Origin: Rallus limicola
Taxonomy: Eukaryota > Chordata > Aves > Gruiformes > Rallidae
Direction of reading: 5' to 3'
Assembly (NCBI GenBank): GCA_022605955.1
Contig: JAKCOZ010000012.1
Coordinates: forward strand, 24,860,015-24,924,014
DNA length: 64,000 bases
Every line of letters begins with the position of its first letter. Position 1 is the first letter of the stretch. A program made the translations under genes and the position numbers. Of the stretch, positions 13,725 through 25,911 are shown piece by piece. The notes beneath the pieces were generated by a model, which saw only the letters and a list, made by a program, of their open reading frames with translations, ran no database searches and had not been told where the DNA came from.

Positions 13725-15142
13725 ATTAGTGACCTTTGGGAGAACTACACTAAGAACTTAGCTGGATTTCTTTGGCACAGAGACAGGGTTGTAAGTGCAA
13801 AGAGGAATGATCACAAGTAGATCCACACGCATCACTCACTGGTAGGAAGATTTTCTGTGTATAGTTTTTTTGCCTGTGCAGTACCTTGCTTGAAGGGAAG
13901 CCTTGGCACTCCCACAGTGTAAATGATGATGATGATGATTATTATTATTAATCCTTATGTTAGACTATTTCCACTTTCAGAGTAACCTCTGTGGGAAAGT
14001 GCAGAGTCTTGCTGGGTGGTGAAAACAGTTCCTGCAAACCTACTTTCATTGGTTGTTATTTCTTTCCTGAAAGGGTTAACACAGTAAAACATAATTAGCC
14101 TTGGATTTTCATGGGTCTGTTGCATATTTAGCTCAATCTATTAACGTCACCTTGGCTGCAGCCTTCACAATGGCACCGTATCACTCAGGTCTTTCACTTT
14201 ATTCCTCTAATACTGCTCAGAGGAAGGAAGGACAAATCAGACAGCATCAGCTTGAAAATACATTCCGTATATAACAGCTTGATTGCCGCTGACCACCCAG
14301 AGGACAGGTGTGACACGTATTTATGGGCTTGATTTTAAACCAATATCCGTTCATTTCATTTATGAGTCCATTACATGTTTTATTTTGACAGTTCCACAGT
14401 GGTGTTCCTGCAGTCTCTTGGCCATAAAACGTTCACAGTGGGATGTGTAGCTTATTATTTGGTGTGTAGGCACTGTGCACCCCACAAGCTGATGAACTAT
14501 GTACAATTTATTCATTGGATTTTAAGCCTAGTTAAATCAACAGCTAAAGGAAGCCTTCCTCACACACTCTGAGCTGCTAATGTTTAATACTGTGAAAGTG
14601 GTTAGGAAATGCTGAGCATTGTTATGGATTTTAAGTTATGACATGGTACTGTCCTTCTTACACTAATAATGAAGATTTGTATCTATACCCAGGAATCCAA
14701 ATTCTCAAAAGTTTTTTGTGAATCTTCTCACATTGAGATGTTTTCCTAAAATTCCAGTTGCTAGAAGGGAACTATTTGACAAGCCGATTTTTCTAGCCCA
14801 ACAGCCCACTGGAGATAGATGGATGGTACAGAAAGACAGAAAATTGATTAAAAAATAAAATCCCTAAACACAGAAACGTCAAATAATTAAAGATAAATAA
14901 AATCATACAAGGATGTAGGTATATATGTGTGAGTCTGCATATACATATACACTTATATATACCTCTAAGATTAAAATTTTAGCCAATTGCATGATATATG
15001 CTTAATATATGACTTAGTGAGGCATATACTGTTGACCTAGAAACCTTCAGTTCTTTCATTTGCATTTTTAATATAATTGTTTCTATTGGAATCTAGTTCC
15101 AAATACAGGTTTTATTAATTTTTCCTACTGCATTTGATGAGG

Positions 15143-15206
<64 letters not shown>

Positions 15207-16411
15207 TGTTATATTATAAGATTGCAAATAACTTGTCCCTCAACATGAACAACAACAGAAACATAGGGTTTGGAGGATGCTCAGGGAATCACCTAAAGCA
15301 TCTCTAGGCCACAGGAATTGCCATCTGACATTCCTCATGGAGAACCTCACCTGCCTTTCTACAGGCCTCTGATGTCAGAGGCTCTGCAACCTCCTCAGTC
15401 AGTCTTTCCATCCTCACCATCAGAAACATCTCCCTATTATTTGATATAAATCTTTCTAGCTGGAAATTAATTTCTTGCGCTCTCTCCCTGATGCTATTTG
15501 TAGAGAACAATCCCTTTATTTTTCAGCATATATTTGTATCATTCAAAAGTATTATCATGTTCCTCCCACTTTTCCATTTAGAACAGTCCTAATCTACTCT
15601 TTCCTCTTAGGTCTTACTTTCTAAACCTCTGATCCTTCTCATACATCTACATGTAATGACTATCTGGATGCAGTGATCAAAAATGCTGGTTCCCGCTGTT
15701 CCTTGTAAAAGAAATTCCCTTTTATATAAAATGGCAAAAAAAACCTTCAACAAAGACCTATCTTGGTATTTGAAAAATGAAAAGCAGCTATTTTCCTCAG
15801 CTTTTCCCTCCTGTACAAAATGATGCTAGACACAGAAATAGGGAGCTCTGCCTGTACAGCACAACCACACTACTGAATTTTCAGTACCAATTTCCTGAGC
15901 CAGAAGAACCACTTCCTTCCCTGGCTGGTGGGATAGAGAGAGAGCAACACTCCTCCAGAGATCAGTTTAGAGCTGAAGGCTGAGGAAGATACATGCAGAT
16001 ATTTTGGCTGATTCTGTCTCTCACCATTTAATAATTGCAGAGTAATAAAAATAATACCTTAAGTGCTTGATAATTTGTTAATGATTCACGCACTAGAAAC
16101 CCAAGTGTTGCAGTATTACATGTTAGAAAAGATCCAAGAGTTTAAGACCCAATTCCCTATTGCTATTTTTACAGACTCACTTTAGTCCACAACTTCCATC
16201 GTAGGTAACTGGAATAGAGGTGTGTCAGCATGTCTTGGCCTTCATAGATGAGCCCATTTAAGATGAGAGCTCACCTCTTATTCATAACCAGAGGATACTG
16301 TAAGACTTGTGTCATCAGTAGCAAAAAGAAAGGAAGGCCAGGCTTGCAAGAGCAAAGACGACCTCATTCTCACCATCTCTTGATGATGACAGGGGAAATC
16401 TATCTCTATTT
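13725..16411. other. Intergenic, no gene seen
   Basis: Contains a (GAT)n/(ATT)n run near 13924-13952 and an (AT)n(AG)n microsatellite listed separately. The segment near 14080-14345 has little simple sequence and could be a conserved non-coding element, but nothing in the sequence proves it. Confidence 0.5.
15146..15207. repeat. Compound microsatellite (AT)n(AG)n
   Basis: About 17 AT units directly followed by about 13 AG units. Confidence 0.97.
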
Positions 16412-16732
16412 CAGAGGAGACCTAATTGCGGCCTACCAATACAGGAAAGTGGGAGAGGGACTGTTCACCAGGGAGTACAGGGGCAGTGGCTTCAAGCTGA
16501 AAGAGGGCAGGTTTAGATTAGACATTAGGAAGAAATTCTTAACTGCGAGGGTGGTGAAGCCCTGGCACAGGGTGCTCAGAAGAGATTGTGGAAGCCCCCT
16601 CCATGGAGGTAGGTGTTCAAGGCCATGCTAGATGGAGCCTTGAGCAGCCTGGCCTAGTGAAGTTGTTCTTGCCCATGGCAAGGGGTTGGAACTAGATGAA
16701 CTTTGAAGACCAAGCATTCTGAATCTGTGATC
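16412..16732 (+). mobile_element. CR1 LINE 3' fragment
   Basis: Sense-orientation CR1 3' sequence: a GAGGAGACCTAATTGCGGCC block, AGGGCAGGTTTAGATTAGAC, then GGTTGGAACTAGATGAACTT and a decayed tail. It resembles the copy at 47.5 kb, so the two probably belong to related subfamilies. Confidence 0.9.
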
Positions 16733-17561
16733 CCTAGCTGCCCTCAAAAAGGAACTGCAAGGAGAAGTGCTGAGGGAGTTTAGGAAAGAGAGGAGAGGGG
16801 GAAGAAGAGAAGTAGCTAATGGTAAATGGAAATTTCTGGCACCAGTGGACTAAACAGAAGTGTCACCATTGACATCACTAAAAGTAAGCTCAAGACTGAT
16901 CTAAAAAGCAATTTAGAATATGAGCTTTTCTTTCCAAATGAGCAGTAAGTGCCCTCCTTCAGACAGAATTCAGCATAGTAATAGTGCCTTCCATTACATT
17001 TTAAATTGATTGGCTTTATGGCCTGGTCCTGGGGAATTGCCCTAGCATGATCTCATTGGGCTTGTGTTTCTAATTCTGGCAACACTAAATCCAGATGCCC
17101 GGAAAATCCATGCTGTTGGTTACAGCACGTGCTGCTGGGTAATCTCCCTTTATCGTGTGAAATTAGGGAGAAATAAAGGCACTGGGGTGCACATAAGATT
17201 ACCCACAGGGTGAAACAAAAAATGTAAAAATAAACCACAACGATTATTCTGCAACAAGTGCTTTGGCTAAGAGGATTCAGACACTGTTTTTGCGTTATCT
17301 CAGATTTTTCTTCATCCTCCTTAATGTGATTCCCTGAGGTGCTGTGACCATCACTGATGGGCTCGGCCTTGGTCAACGTCTCTGACCTTGAGCCAGCTGG
17401 TGTTTGCTCTGTCAGGACTGCAGAAAGCATCTGGCTGCTTCTTCTAGAAGCTGCTCCTGCAGCCCCTCTTCCTCCACCAGAGCTCAGCCATGCTAAACTA
17501 CAACACCAAGGTGGCAGTTATCACCTGAAGACCTGCGCCCTGTCACTGGCATCTGTGGGCA
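16733..17561. other. Intergenic, no gene seen
   Basis: Unique-looking sequence between two CR1 fragments in opposite orientation. Nothing recognised. Confidence 0.5.
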
Positions 17562-17847
17562 ATCATAGAATCATAGACTGGTCTGGGTTGGAAGGAACCC
17601 CAAAGATCATACAGTTCCAACCCCTCTGCCACAGCAGGGACACCAACCTCCAGGCCTGGAGCTACACAAGGTTGCCCAGGGCCACATTCAACCTGGCCTT
17701 GAACACCCCCAGGGATGGGGCATCCACCACCTCTCTGGGTAGCCCATTACAGCACCTTACATCTCTCTATATAAAAAACTTCCCCCTAATATCTAATCTA
17801 AACCTTCCCTGCTTTAGCTTTAGTCCATTCCCTCTTCTCCTGCAATG
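17562..17847 (-). mobile_element. CR1 LINE 3' fragment
   Basis: The plus strand opens with the inverted tail AATCATAGAATCATAGA, then the GGGTTGGAAGGAACCCCAAAG block and the usual CR1 complement ending near the CATTCCCTCTTCTCCTGC block. The orientation is minus. The copy is truncated. Confidence 0.93.
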
Positions 17848-17971
17848 GATGGAGAGATTCAGAAAGCACCATTCGAAGTTCATGTTCCTCCTTCGTGCAG
17901 TCCACGTTTGGCCTCACTTAGGACATCAGAACCTGTCCTCGCGCTACGAGGTAAAAACAACTCCCTCAACT

Positions 17972-17977
17972 GAAAAA

Positions 17978-18008
<31 letters not shown>

Positions 18009-18010
18009 AT
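17972..18010. repeat. (AAAT)n microsatellite
   Basis: About nine to ten uninterrupted AAAT units. Confidence 0.97.
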
Positions 18011-19655
18011 GCAAAATTAAAAGCTTTAAAAAGCAGCAGTGGAGGACATGGCTGCCCAACTGCAGAATTGCCTATGTGAAGTATGGAAAGAGCTGAAGAA
18101 GCCCCTCTCTGCACCGGAGCAGAGCTCATAACTCTGTAGTTCCGATGGGAAGAGATTACCCTGAGGGAATTATTCTACCTTTGATCCACGCATGAAATTC
18201 TGGCTGCTGTCAAAGGAAGTTGTGCATGCCTAACCATGGCTGTATATCATTCTAATAAAGGCCAAAGAGAAGCTCATATATAAATGGAGTGCGAAGTTTT
18301 TTGACACTGGCTATAATAAATATCAGCACATTTAGAAAAAAACGCAGGCTTACGTGCCTGAGGTGGGAGAAAAGCTATAGCTGTGCATGATTTACTAGAA
18401 GGAAATATTTAAGGCCATTGAATCGTTAGGTAAAAAACTGATCTTGAAATGTCAGGCATCAGTGAGGAAAACAGAACTGTCAATTCTGTCCATTAAAAAA
18501 CTCCCTTTTATTTTGCCTACTTTTCCCTTTTATTTTTAATAACAAACCATTAAAAATACCTCACTCATGATTTGCTGGTGTTTGCTGTTCCCTTTTAGTA
18601 GTATCCATTAGTTCTTTCCTCCTTTCTTTTTAATATTTACACATCTCATCAAATACTGGGAAAAAAATTTCTCTGCTGAAAAAAAAAACACCTCACCCTA
18701 AATCCCATGAGTAAAAACCAATTACACAGAGCTTGTTACTGATGGCATCACTGGGCTTTCTGTACAGCCTCAGTGTCCTATGGAGTTTAAAGTAGTTGAG
18801 GATGTTCACACTAGAAGTAGTCTGTGATAATATCATTCAGTGCGTTGATGTTTCTTAACTTCGTATAAAAATAGTGCATGTGTTATACTGTCCTGGGAAA
18901 AATCAACAGCTATTTCATAGGATAAGATATATAACTGATAAGGAGGTGACTAAATTGTGGCCAGGACCACCAGTTTGACATAGGAAGCTCTCCAGCCCAA
19001 AGGATTCAAGCTGGAACAGCCCAGTTTAAAATTCTTACATTCCCCCCATTTCGTGTGCATTCACCAATGCTTATGCAGTTCGAATAATCCACGCCCATCC
19101 TTACACACAGCATGTCAAATATGCAGGCTGTAGGTGGAAAAGGATATCAGCCTTCAGCTGGGCAACTGGTTGAGATACTTCAAGGCCTCCTGCAGCAACC
19201 CTTGAAGTCACAAGAAGGACCAAGTTCTCACAGCCTGTATCTCATCCTCCCGCAGTCAATGAAACCTTCATGACGGCTGGAGGGGGACAGGACAGCCCTC
19301 TGCACCAGATTCAGAACCCCTTGAAACTTGAGTCTGAACAGATGAAGAAGTTGTGGTCCCTAAACCAGCGTCAGAACAGCGTGGCACAGAAATACTCTCT
19401 CCCAGAGAAGTACTGCAGGTAAATTCCACCTGATAATTTTGTTTCTCTGTCTGTCTGATAAATGGGCAGAGAGGGAAAAAGGAAGGTTAAGCCTCATAAA
19501 CTGCCTCACTAACTGCTATGCAGAGAAGATTCTCTACTCAAATTTTCCTCTGTCAATGCTTTCAAAAAGCACTGAAATTTTGCAGTTTGAACAATTTATG
19601 ATTTCCAAATCCAAGAATATTTGAAAGTTTTGGGTGGTTGTATTTTGGGTTTTTA

Positions 19656-19719
19656 AGAAAAAAAAAAAAAAAAGAAAGAAAAGGAAAGGAAAGGTTGGGG
19701 GCGGGGGGGGGGGGGGGGG
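19656..19719. repeat. Poly(A)/GGAAA then poly(G) tract
   Basis: An A-run passes through AAAGG units into a G-run of about 17, a purine-only tract that could form a G-quadruplex or triplex. Confidence 0.95.
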
Positions 19720-20949
19720 ATGTCAATTTTAAAGATCTGGACCCCAAAATGAAGTCTCATGGGGACACCAGAGGGGTCACCAGGGCACTGAAGGAATTTT
19801 AAGGCTCAGGTCTGAAGCCAGCCCAGCAGACTAATGGCATTACCAGATGTCTGCATCCTGCAGTGTGTCAACGCTCCTGCCTAGGACCCCTCTATTACAT
19901 CAGACTTACAGCACTGCATTTTCCACTCTGGCTTTTCCTCCTAGTTGAAGGATATCCATGCTACATGGACAAGGCCCCAAAGGCAGTGCGCCCCACGGGA
20001 TGCCCTCTCCAAGCAGCAGGCCTTGCCCTGCATCCCGATGGGGGTATATTAGCATCCCTCCCTGGAGCACCAGGCTGGCACCTTTCCCAAGCGAGGGCAT
20101 GTGGGCTTTGCATCACAAATTAATCAGCAGCACAGCTCGCTTGTGGCTCTCTGCTCCCTCTCCCACACTTGGGTTCCCACACGTTCACCTGCCCCTATAA
20201 ATGACACCTCGAGGCGATTCCCCCCTCCTTGGCCATCAGCAGGCGCGAGCGCATGGCAGGAGCAGGCTCGGCTGGGGCTTGTGGGCAGAAAGGCAGCTGG
20301 AGCCCATGCGCTGGCCCTACCTTAAACCTCTCCACGCTGATCCAGAACCTCAGAACTAGTCCCTAGCTTCAACAAAATATAGAGAACCAGGAAGCAGCTC
20401 CCATCTATAATAATTACAAGAGAGTTTCCCTTGCCCTTGCACTATTTATTGCTTTTGCCCTTACAATAGATTGCTTGAGACAGAAGAGACTATTAAAGAT
20501 CAGAATATTTCTTTCTGGAAAGGCAGAAAGGTTGGTTAAAAAAGAAAACCAGAACAACCCTCCCTCTTTCTCCTCTCATCCCCACTTCCATGAGAAAGGG
20601 ACGGGGCTGGTTTGCGCTGCAGATTGAAGCGTTAAATGACTGCGTTGTGATGACTGCAGCAGGGGGGGGAATGGTCGCCTCCAGTGGCAATGTAAGGCTG
20701 TTAAGGATACTTTCGGAAAGGTGCGATAATTGTTCGAGTATCCTTTTCCAGTTGGTCACAAAAGCCATCTGTGGCTTCTCTCTTCCCTTGTTTTCACAAG
20801 GCTGGCAGGGTGGAAAGGTGCATTTCGGTAATTACAAGCGAGGCTGGGAAGAGGCAGCCAGGAGGGCACCTGCCAGCCTCCCACCCGGGTGACATGCATC
20901 TTCACTGACTCCACAGCCCCGGGACACGGTTTTTCAAGGCACCAGCTCG

Positions 20950-21879
20950 CTTGCCAATAATAATAATTATTATTAATAACCGGGTGACGTCCTGATCTTG
21001 GTTACATCACTTTGCCATACCCTGAAGCCCGAGCTCCTGCCAGTCACACTCACGCCGATCCTGTTCTCAGCAGGTCGTGGCGAGAAAAGGAGCGGAGACG
21101 GAGAGGCTGTGAGCTGCTCTGGCTGGAGGGAGGTGTGGGGGAACGGCCCGCCGTGATTCCCGTCTCCTGGCCGAGGGGACAAGGGGACACGGGTCCTTCC
21201 AGCCCGCCAAACCCAGGGTCAGCCGCCTCTCCTCACCCCGCTGCAGGATGCATCCAGGATGCCAGCGGGAGGTGAAGGGCGATACCCCTCCTCCACGCCG
21301 AGGGCATCCCGCGGAGGCTGCCCTGCGTGACAGCCGAGCAGGAGGCGAGGGCACGGACGTGCGGGTGGCACAGCCCCCCCCCCCCCCCCGAGACGGGCCG
21401 GGCCCCAAGCCAGGGGCAGCCGGGTGTCCTTGGGACCCGAAGCCGTCCCTGCCTGCGAGCGGGGGGGATCCGGCGGGGACGCTGCCATCCCCGAGGAGCC
21501 CTGCAGCGCTCGCTGATTTGCATTCAAGGGCCATCCCCTCCCCTCCCAGCCCCCACCCTCCCCCCTCCTCTGCCCCCCCCCCTCCCCCCCCAACCCCGCG
21601 CCGCCGCCCTCCCTCCTCTCTTCTCCAGCCCATCCGCAAAAACTTAAAGGCAGAATCCCTGAAAAGGATGACGAGAGTTATTCAGCGGCATTTCGGAAAG
21701 TTGCCGGCCGGGAACAGCGGCAGCGCAAGGGCAGCAGGGCTGGGTGGCTGCAGCCCCCCCCCCCCCCCCCCCCCCCCCCGCCCATCGGGCCTGCCCGCAC
21801 GGAGCGCAGTATCGAGGGCGGGGGGGTAAGGGGGGGGGGGGCACCTCCGTCCTCCCCCCGATACACAGCGGTTGCAAGG

Positions 21880-21916
<37 letters not shown>

Positions 21917-23679
21917 CGCATTCACCGCCTCTCCGAGTTGCCTCTGGAGCTGCCGTGCGAGCTTGTTTCAAGAACAAACTGTTGTGATTTCCCCTTTCGC
22001 CCTTTTTCTCCGCCCCCCCCCCCCCTCCCCTCTCTCGTTAAAGAGGGGGGGGGGGTGTCAGGTGCATGTTGCCTGCTGGTACCCCATGTTGCTCCCGCGT
22101 CAGAAAATGAATGATGCAGCAATTTAATTAGGAGAGAGCGGTGCGACCATATTGCATCGGTGAAGGAGGGCTTCGGAGGCTGGGAAAGATGGTGCAAGTC
22201 CGCGGGCGCGGAGGCAGCGCCCCTGCCCGCGGAGAGCGCTGTCGGGGCGGCAGGAGACAGCGGGGGCCCCGGGCTCTCCCTCCCGCACCTGCAGCTTTGC
22301 CCGTCAACTTTTTGCTACTGATCCGCGGTTCCAGTTAAGTCTCCGAGTTACCCCGGGCCATGTGGGAAGGGGAGTTTGGGTTTGAAGCCAGAGCCGGGTC
22401 CGGAGAGCGGGCAGTGGGTACCGCGGGACGCCGGTGGTTACCCGGCTTCCACGAGGCGCGCAGCCTCTCGGCTCCGCCGTGCGCGGGGATACGCGCGTAA
22501 GTGTGCCCAGGGATGGGTGTGCAGGGGGTGTGTGCCGGGGGATGTGTGTGTTTGTGCGCGCACGGGCGCGCACGGGTTCGGTCGTGTGCGGCCAGCGGGG
22601 ATGCGAGGAGCATCGCGAGGGTCACATCCCTGCCCTGCCCTCAGCCCTTCCCTCCTTTGGGGGGGGGAGGCAGAAAGAGCAACCCCCCCTTCTCCCACCG
22701 CCACCCACCCGGCGTATCTCGCTCGCTAACTTTCAGCCACGGGCAAACCCGCGCAAGCCTCCCGCTGCGCCCCCCTCCGCGGATCCACCGCGCCCCGCGG
22801 GCCGCTTCCTCCCCTCTCCCCGCGCAGCCCCGTTACCTGCCTGCGGTTCCCGGGGCGGGCAGATGCCGGCCGGCAGCGCTGCCCTCCGCGGGCGCGGCCC
22901 TCCGCCTCCACGAACACTCCGCGGTGGCGAACACGCAGGGCCGAAGGATGCGAAAGGTGCCGGGTCTCGCCCCCGAGGTTTTTGGCTTTGCCTCCGCGGC
23001 GGGCGGGAGGCTGCTGGATCCTGGAGAGGCTGCGAGGCTGGGAGCCGGCGCACGGCACCGGGACGGGAGGGAAGAAGGACAGGCACAGGGAGGAGGACGG
23101 AGAGCAGGAGGCGCTGGCGGCGCAGGGGTGCGCAGCGGGAGGGGGGGAAAGGCGAGGCGGCCGGACCGGGACACCGCTGCCCTCTCTGGGCTGCTTTCCG
23201 CCGCATCCCCGGCATCTCGGTTGGCACTTGCAGTCAGAGCATCTTTGATTTCCTCCAGAGTTGGTATTTTCGTCTTTTTTTTTTTTATTTTTTTCCCTTT
23301 TTCTCTATTTTTTTTTTGGAAAGGGGGAGTGTGTGCAAATTGTGACCCATCTCGGCGGCTTTTTCCTCTCTCTTTCTTCTTGGGTTTTTTTTTTTTCCTC
23401 CCCCATCTGCTCGTTTCCCACTTCCCTTCCTCTCCGCCAACCAGCCCCCTCCTTCCCTCTCCTAAAAAAAAGAAAAATAGACAAGAGGAATAAAAAAAAA
23501 AAAAGCCAAGGGGAGAAAAAAAAAATGTATAGTCAGGGCTTCCCAAATGCGCGCCCCCGACCTGGTGCCAAGCGCGCCCCCTTCATTTGTTCCCCTTCTT
23601 GAAGCTCATTTTCATGACGTGGAAAAGCCTGATCCAGGGCAACAACAACACCACACACACACACACACGCACACACACA

Positions 23680-23720
<41 letters not shown>

Positions 23721-24166
23721 GGAGAAGGAGAGAAGCCCGAGATCCTCCGCCGCGCCCCAGCCCTCCCGCTCCGCGCTGCCGGTGCCCGGAGAAGGCGGCG
23801 GCGGCGGCGGCGCTGGAGCCTGCAGCAGCCCCTCTCCTCCCTCCTCCATTGAGTGTGCCAAACAGCAGCTCTGCATCCTAAAGAAGATCATTGAGGGGCT
23901 CATTGCATTCCCAGCACGTCTCAGGCTTGCTTCTTTTTTTTTTTTTTCCCCCTCTCTCTCTCTCTCCTTTTTTTTTTTTTTTCCCTTTTGCCTCAGCTTC
24001 AGCAGGAGTAGAGAGAGAGCGAGCAGAGAGGGAGAGACAGAGAGAAACCAGCAATCTTTAAACTCGAGCTTTCCCCCCCCCCTTTCCCCCCTTTTTTTTT
24101 TTTCCTTTTTTTTTTTTTCTTTTTTTTTTTTGAGTAACGATGTGCTAAAATCTCTCCTGCAAACCG
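20950..24166 (+). promoter_or_regulatory. SLITRK3: CpG island, probable SLITRK3 promoter and 5' non-coding exon
   Basis: From about 20.95 to 23.9 kb the sequence is very GC- and CpG-rich, in sharp contrast to its flanks. It is packed with poly(C) tracts (near 21370-21389 and 21757-21779), a GT repeat (about 21886-21917), a CA repeat (about 23652-23720), a GGC triplet run (about 23795-23812) and T-runs after 23.9 kb. It ends at a consensus splice donor (intron begins at 24167). The position upstream of the SLITRK3 coding exon, on the same strand, makes it the likely promoter and 5' untranslated exon. Transcription start sites cannot be located from sequence alone. Long open frames on both strands (for example 22434-23493) are byproducts of GC richness. 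Confidence 0.75.
23652..23720. repeat. (CA)n microsatellite
   Basis: A CA dinucleotide run interrupted by CG steps, lying inside the presumed 5' non-coding exon, so it may be transcribed. Confidence 0.95.
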
Positions 24167-25890
24167 GTAAGTACAGCCTTTCTGGATCCTTTTGTTTCCG
24201 CCTAGGGTCAACGACACCCCCCCCCCCCCCTCCCCTTCCAAAAAAAAAAGAAGATATAATAATCCTCTTTATTTATTTTTTTAATTATTTTTTTTTATTA
24301 CAGCCCTTGCAGAAGAGAAAGAACTTAAGTGGCTAATATTTTGCAAAGGAGACAGAGAGACTGATACTGCAATATAGCTCTCATCTCTCTCCCTTCTTCC
24401 CAATTAGATGCCGGTTTTAATTGCAGAGGGTATTTCTCTTTTCATGCTTCCAACCATCTCCTCTTTCTCACAGGGGGAGGGTTTCATTTGCAAGTTGATC
24501 CTAAGGATTTCTCTTCCTCTGGCATCTCTCTCCCCCTTTAAATGCATCTTTCGGCTCTTAAGTTTGCGGATGGGGGGCAAAATTTTCTAGTTCTTATGCG
24601 AGGAAGGCAAAAAAAAATTAAATAAATAAAAAAGGACCTTTTCTATTGAAAGCTTGAGACCAAAAAAGCAACGATCACTCCAAATAATTCTAATGGGCAT
24701 TTCAGTGATTCAAGGAAGGCTGCATCACCACCGTTATTATTACCAGCCCTAGCATTTCTCTGTGCCCGTACATTTAAAATAGCTGGGGAAAGGAAGGGTT
24801 GAAATATCTGGTGAAAGGAAGGAGCTGCATCTCATTAGTACAGTATTATTTTCATCTGATTGGAGAAGAATGGTGTCTTCATTCGGAAACATATATAGTA
24901 GGATAGATAATTTGTCGGCTGGTAAGTGTCAAGGTATATTTTTTTCCTTCTTCTTCTTCTTCTTCCACTTTCAGCTTTTTAACCGGGTCTCCTGCTTGGT
25001 CCTGGGGGTGCAGAATACCCTAATCCAAGGCAGGCTGAGGGTTTTCAATCCTAGGTGCCTCTTTAGCTGTCACTTCCCTTTAGATCTGCTGATCGCATGG
25101 GCATGTGCTTTAGAAAGATTAATCATCTCTAAACGCTTTAATCAGCTAAAATGACTAATATGTGGCATGTATTTATCTGAGAATATACCAGTTGCATTAA
25201 TTCATTGGTGTGTTTGAAATGGGAAGGTTTTCTTTTCAATCACGGCTGTTGTTAACCATTTACTACGTTAAAGACATTGTGGGGGATTTCTGGAGGGAAC
25301 CGTTTTGCCAGGGACATCAGCAGAGCTTGTACATTCCTTTGAACTTACGTATGGAATATATTGAGCCAGGAGGGAGAGAGATTCAAGGACTGAGGTTCAA
25401 TAACTTTGGGAGTTTGCGTGTATGGAAGAGGTAGCGTGATGCTGGAGATACCTACCCGCTGGTTATTTCCCCCTGTAGCCAGTGTGGGTTACGATGGCTC
25501 CAGAGCTAAAATTGCAAATAAGTATGAGATACGTGTAGTTCTTAACGTTGCTGCCACGGTGGAAAACACGTAAGGACGCAACACGTTCCGCCTGTGTGCT
25601 CATGTTGCTGTGTGGTCTGCATGTGCTGTCCTCTTTATAGGTGGCATTTACCAAACTGGGGGGGGGAGAAGGGGAGGCTGGTATCGCGCGATTAAACCTT
25701 CTAACATCTCTTAAGCATAAATCAGGGCAAGGCTCGCCCATCTGACACCCCTAGAGTTGGTTGTGAACGTCTGCCCAACAATTGGTGAACTTTCCAGGAG
25801 GCTAACGCAAGTCTAGCAGGTAGGGGCTTGGTAGAAGGAGCAGGGCAGGACAGAAGCACTGAAATCTGCCTTTTTTTCTTCCCGTTGCAG
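24167..25890 (+). other. SLITRK3: Predicted SLITRK3 5' UTR intron
   Basis: The donor GTAAGTAC at 24167 follows CAAACCG. The acceptor at 25890 has a strong polypyrimidine tract (TTTTTTTCTTCCCGTTGCAG). The acceptor is the more certain boundary, because it sits 21 bases before the conserved initiator ATG. A second good donor, GGTAAGTGTC (intron start 24922), lies inside this interval and may mark an alternative 5' exon. Confidence 0.7.
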
Positions 25891-25911
25891 TTTCGTAAAC
25901 ATCACCAAAAG

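Larger units (their letters stand above)
17848..20949. other. Intergenic, no gene seen
   Basis: Contains two simple-sequence tracts listed separately. GC content climbs toward the CpG island that starts near 20.95 kb. No coding or RNA gene recognised. Confidence 0.5.

Noticed and set aside
17357..17980. 207-codon plus-strand frame
   Set aside because: Half of it is antisense CR1 sequence; the rest has no recognisable content.
22434..23546. Several 200-330 codon frames on both strands in the CpG island
   Set aside because: Overlapping frames in GC-rich DNA with low-complexity R/G/P/A composition; they run through homopolymer tracts and show no conserved motif.
25828..25911. Extension of the SLITRK3 frame upstream to 25828
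   Set aside because: It begins at TTG and reads through the polypyrimidine tract and splice acceptor at 25890; the conserved protein starts at the ATG at 25912.
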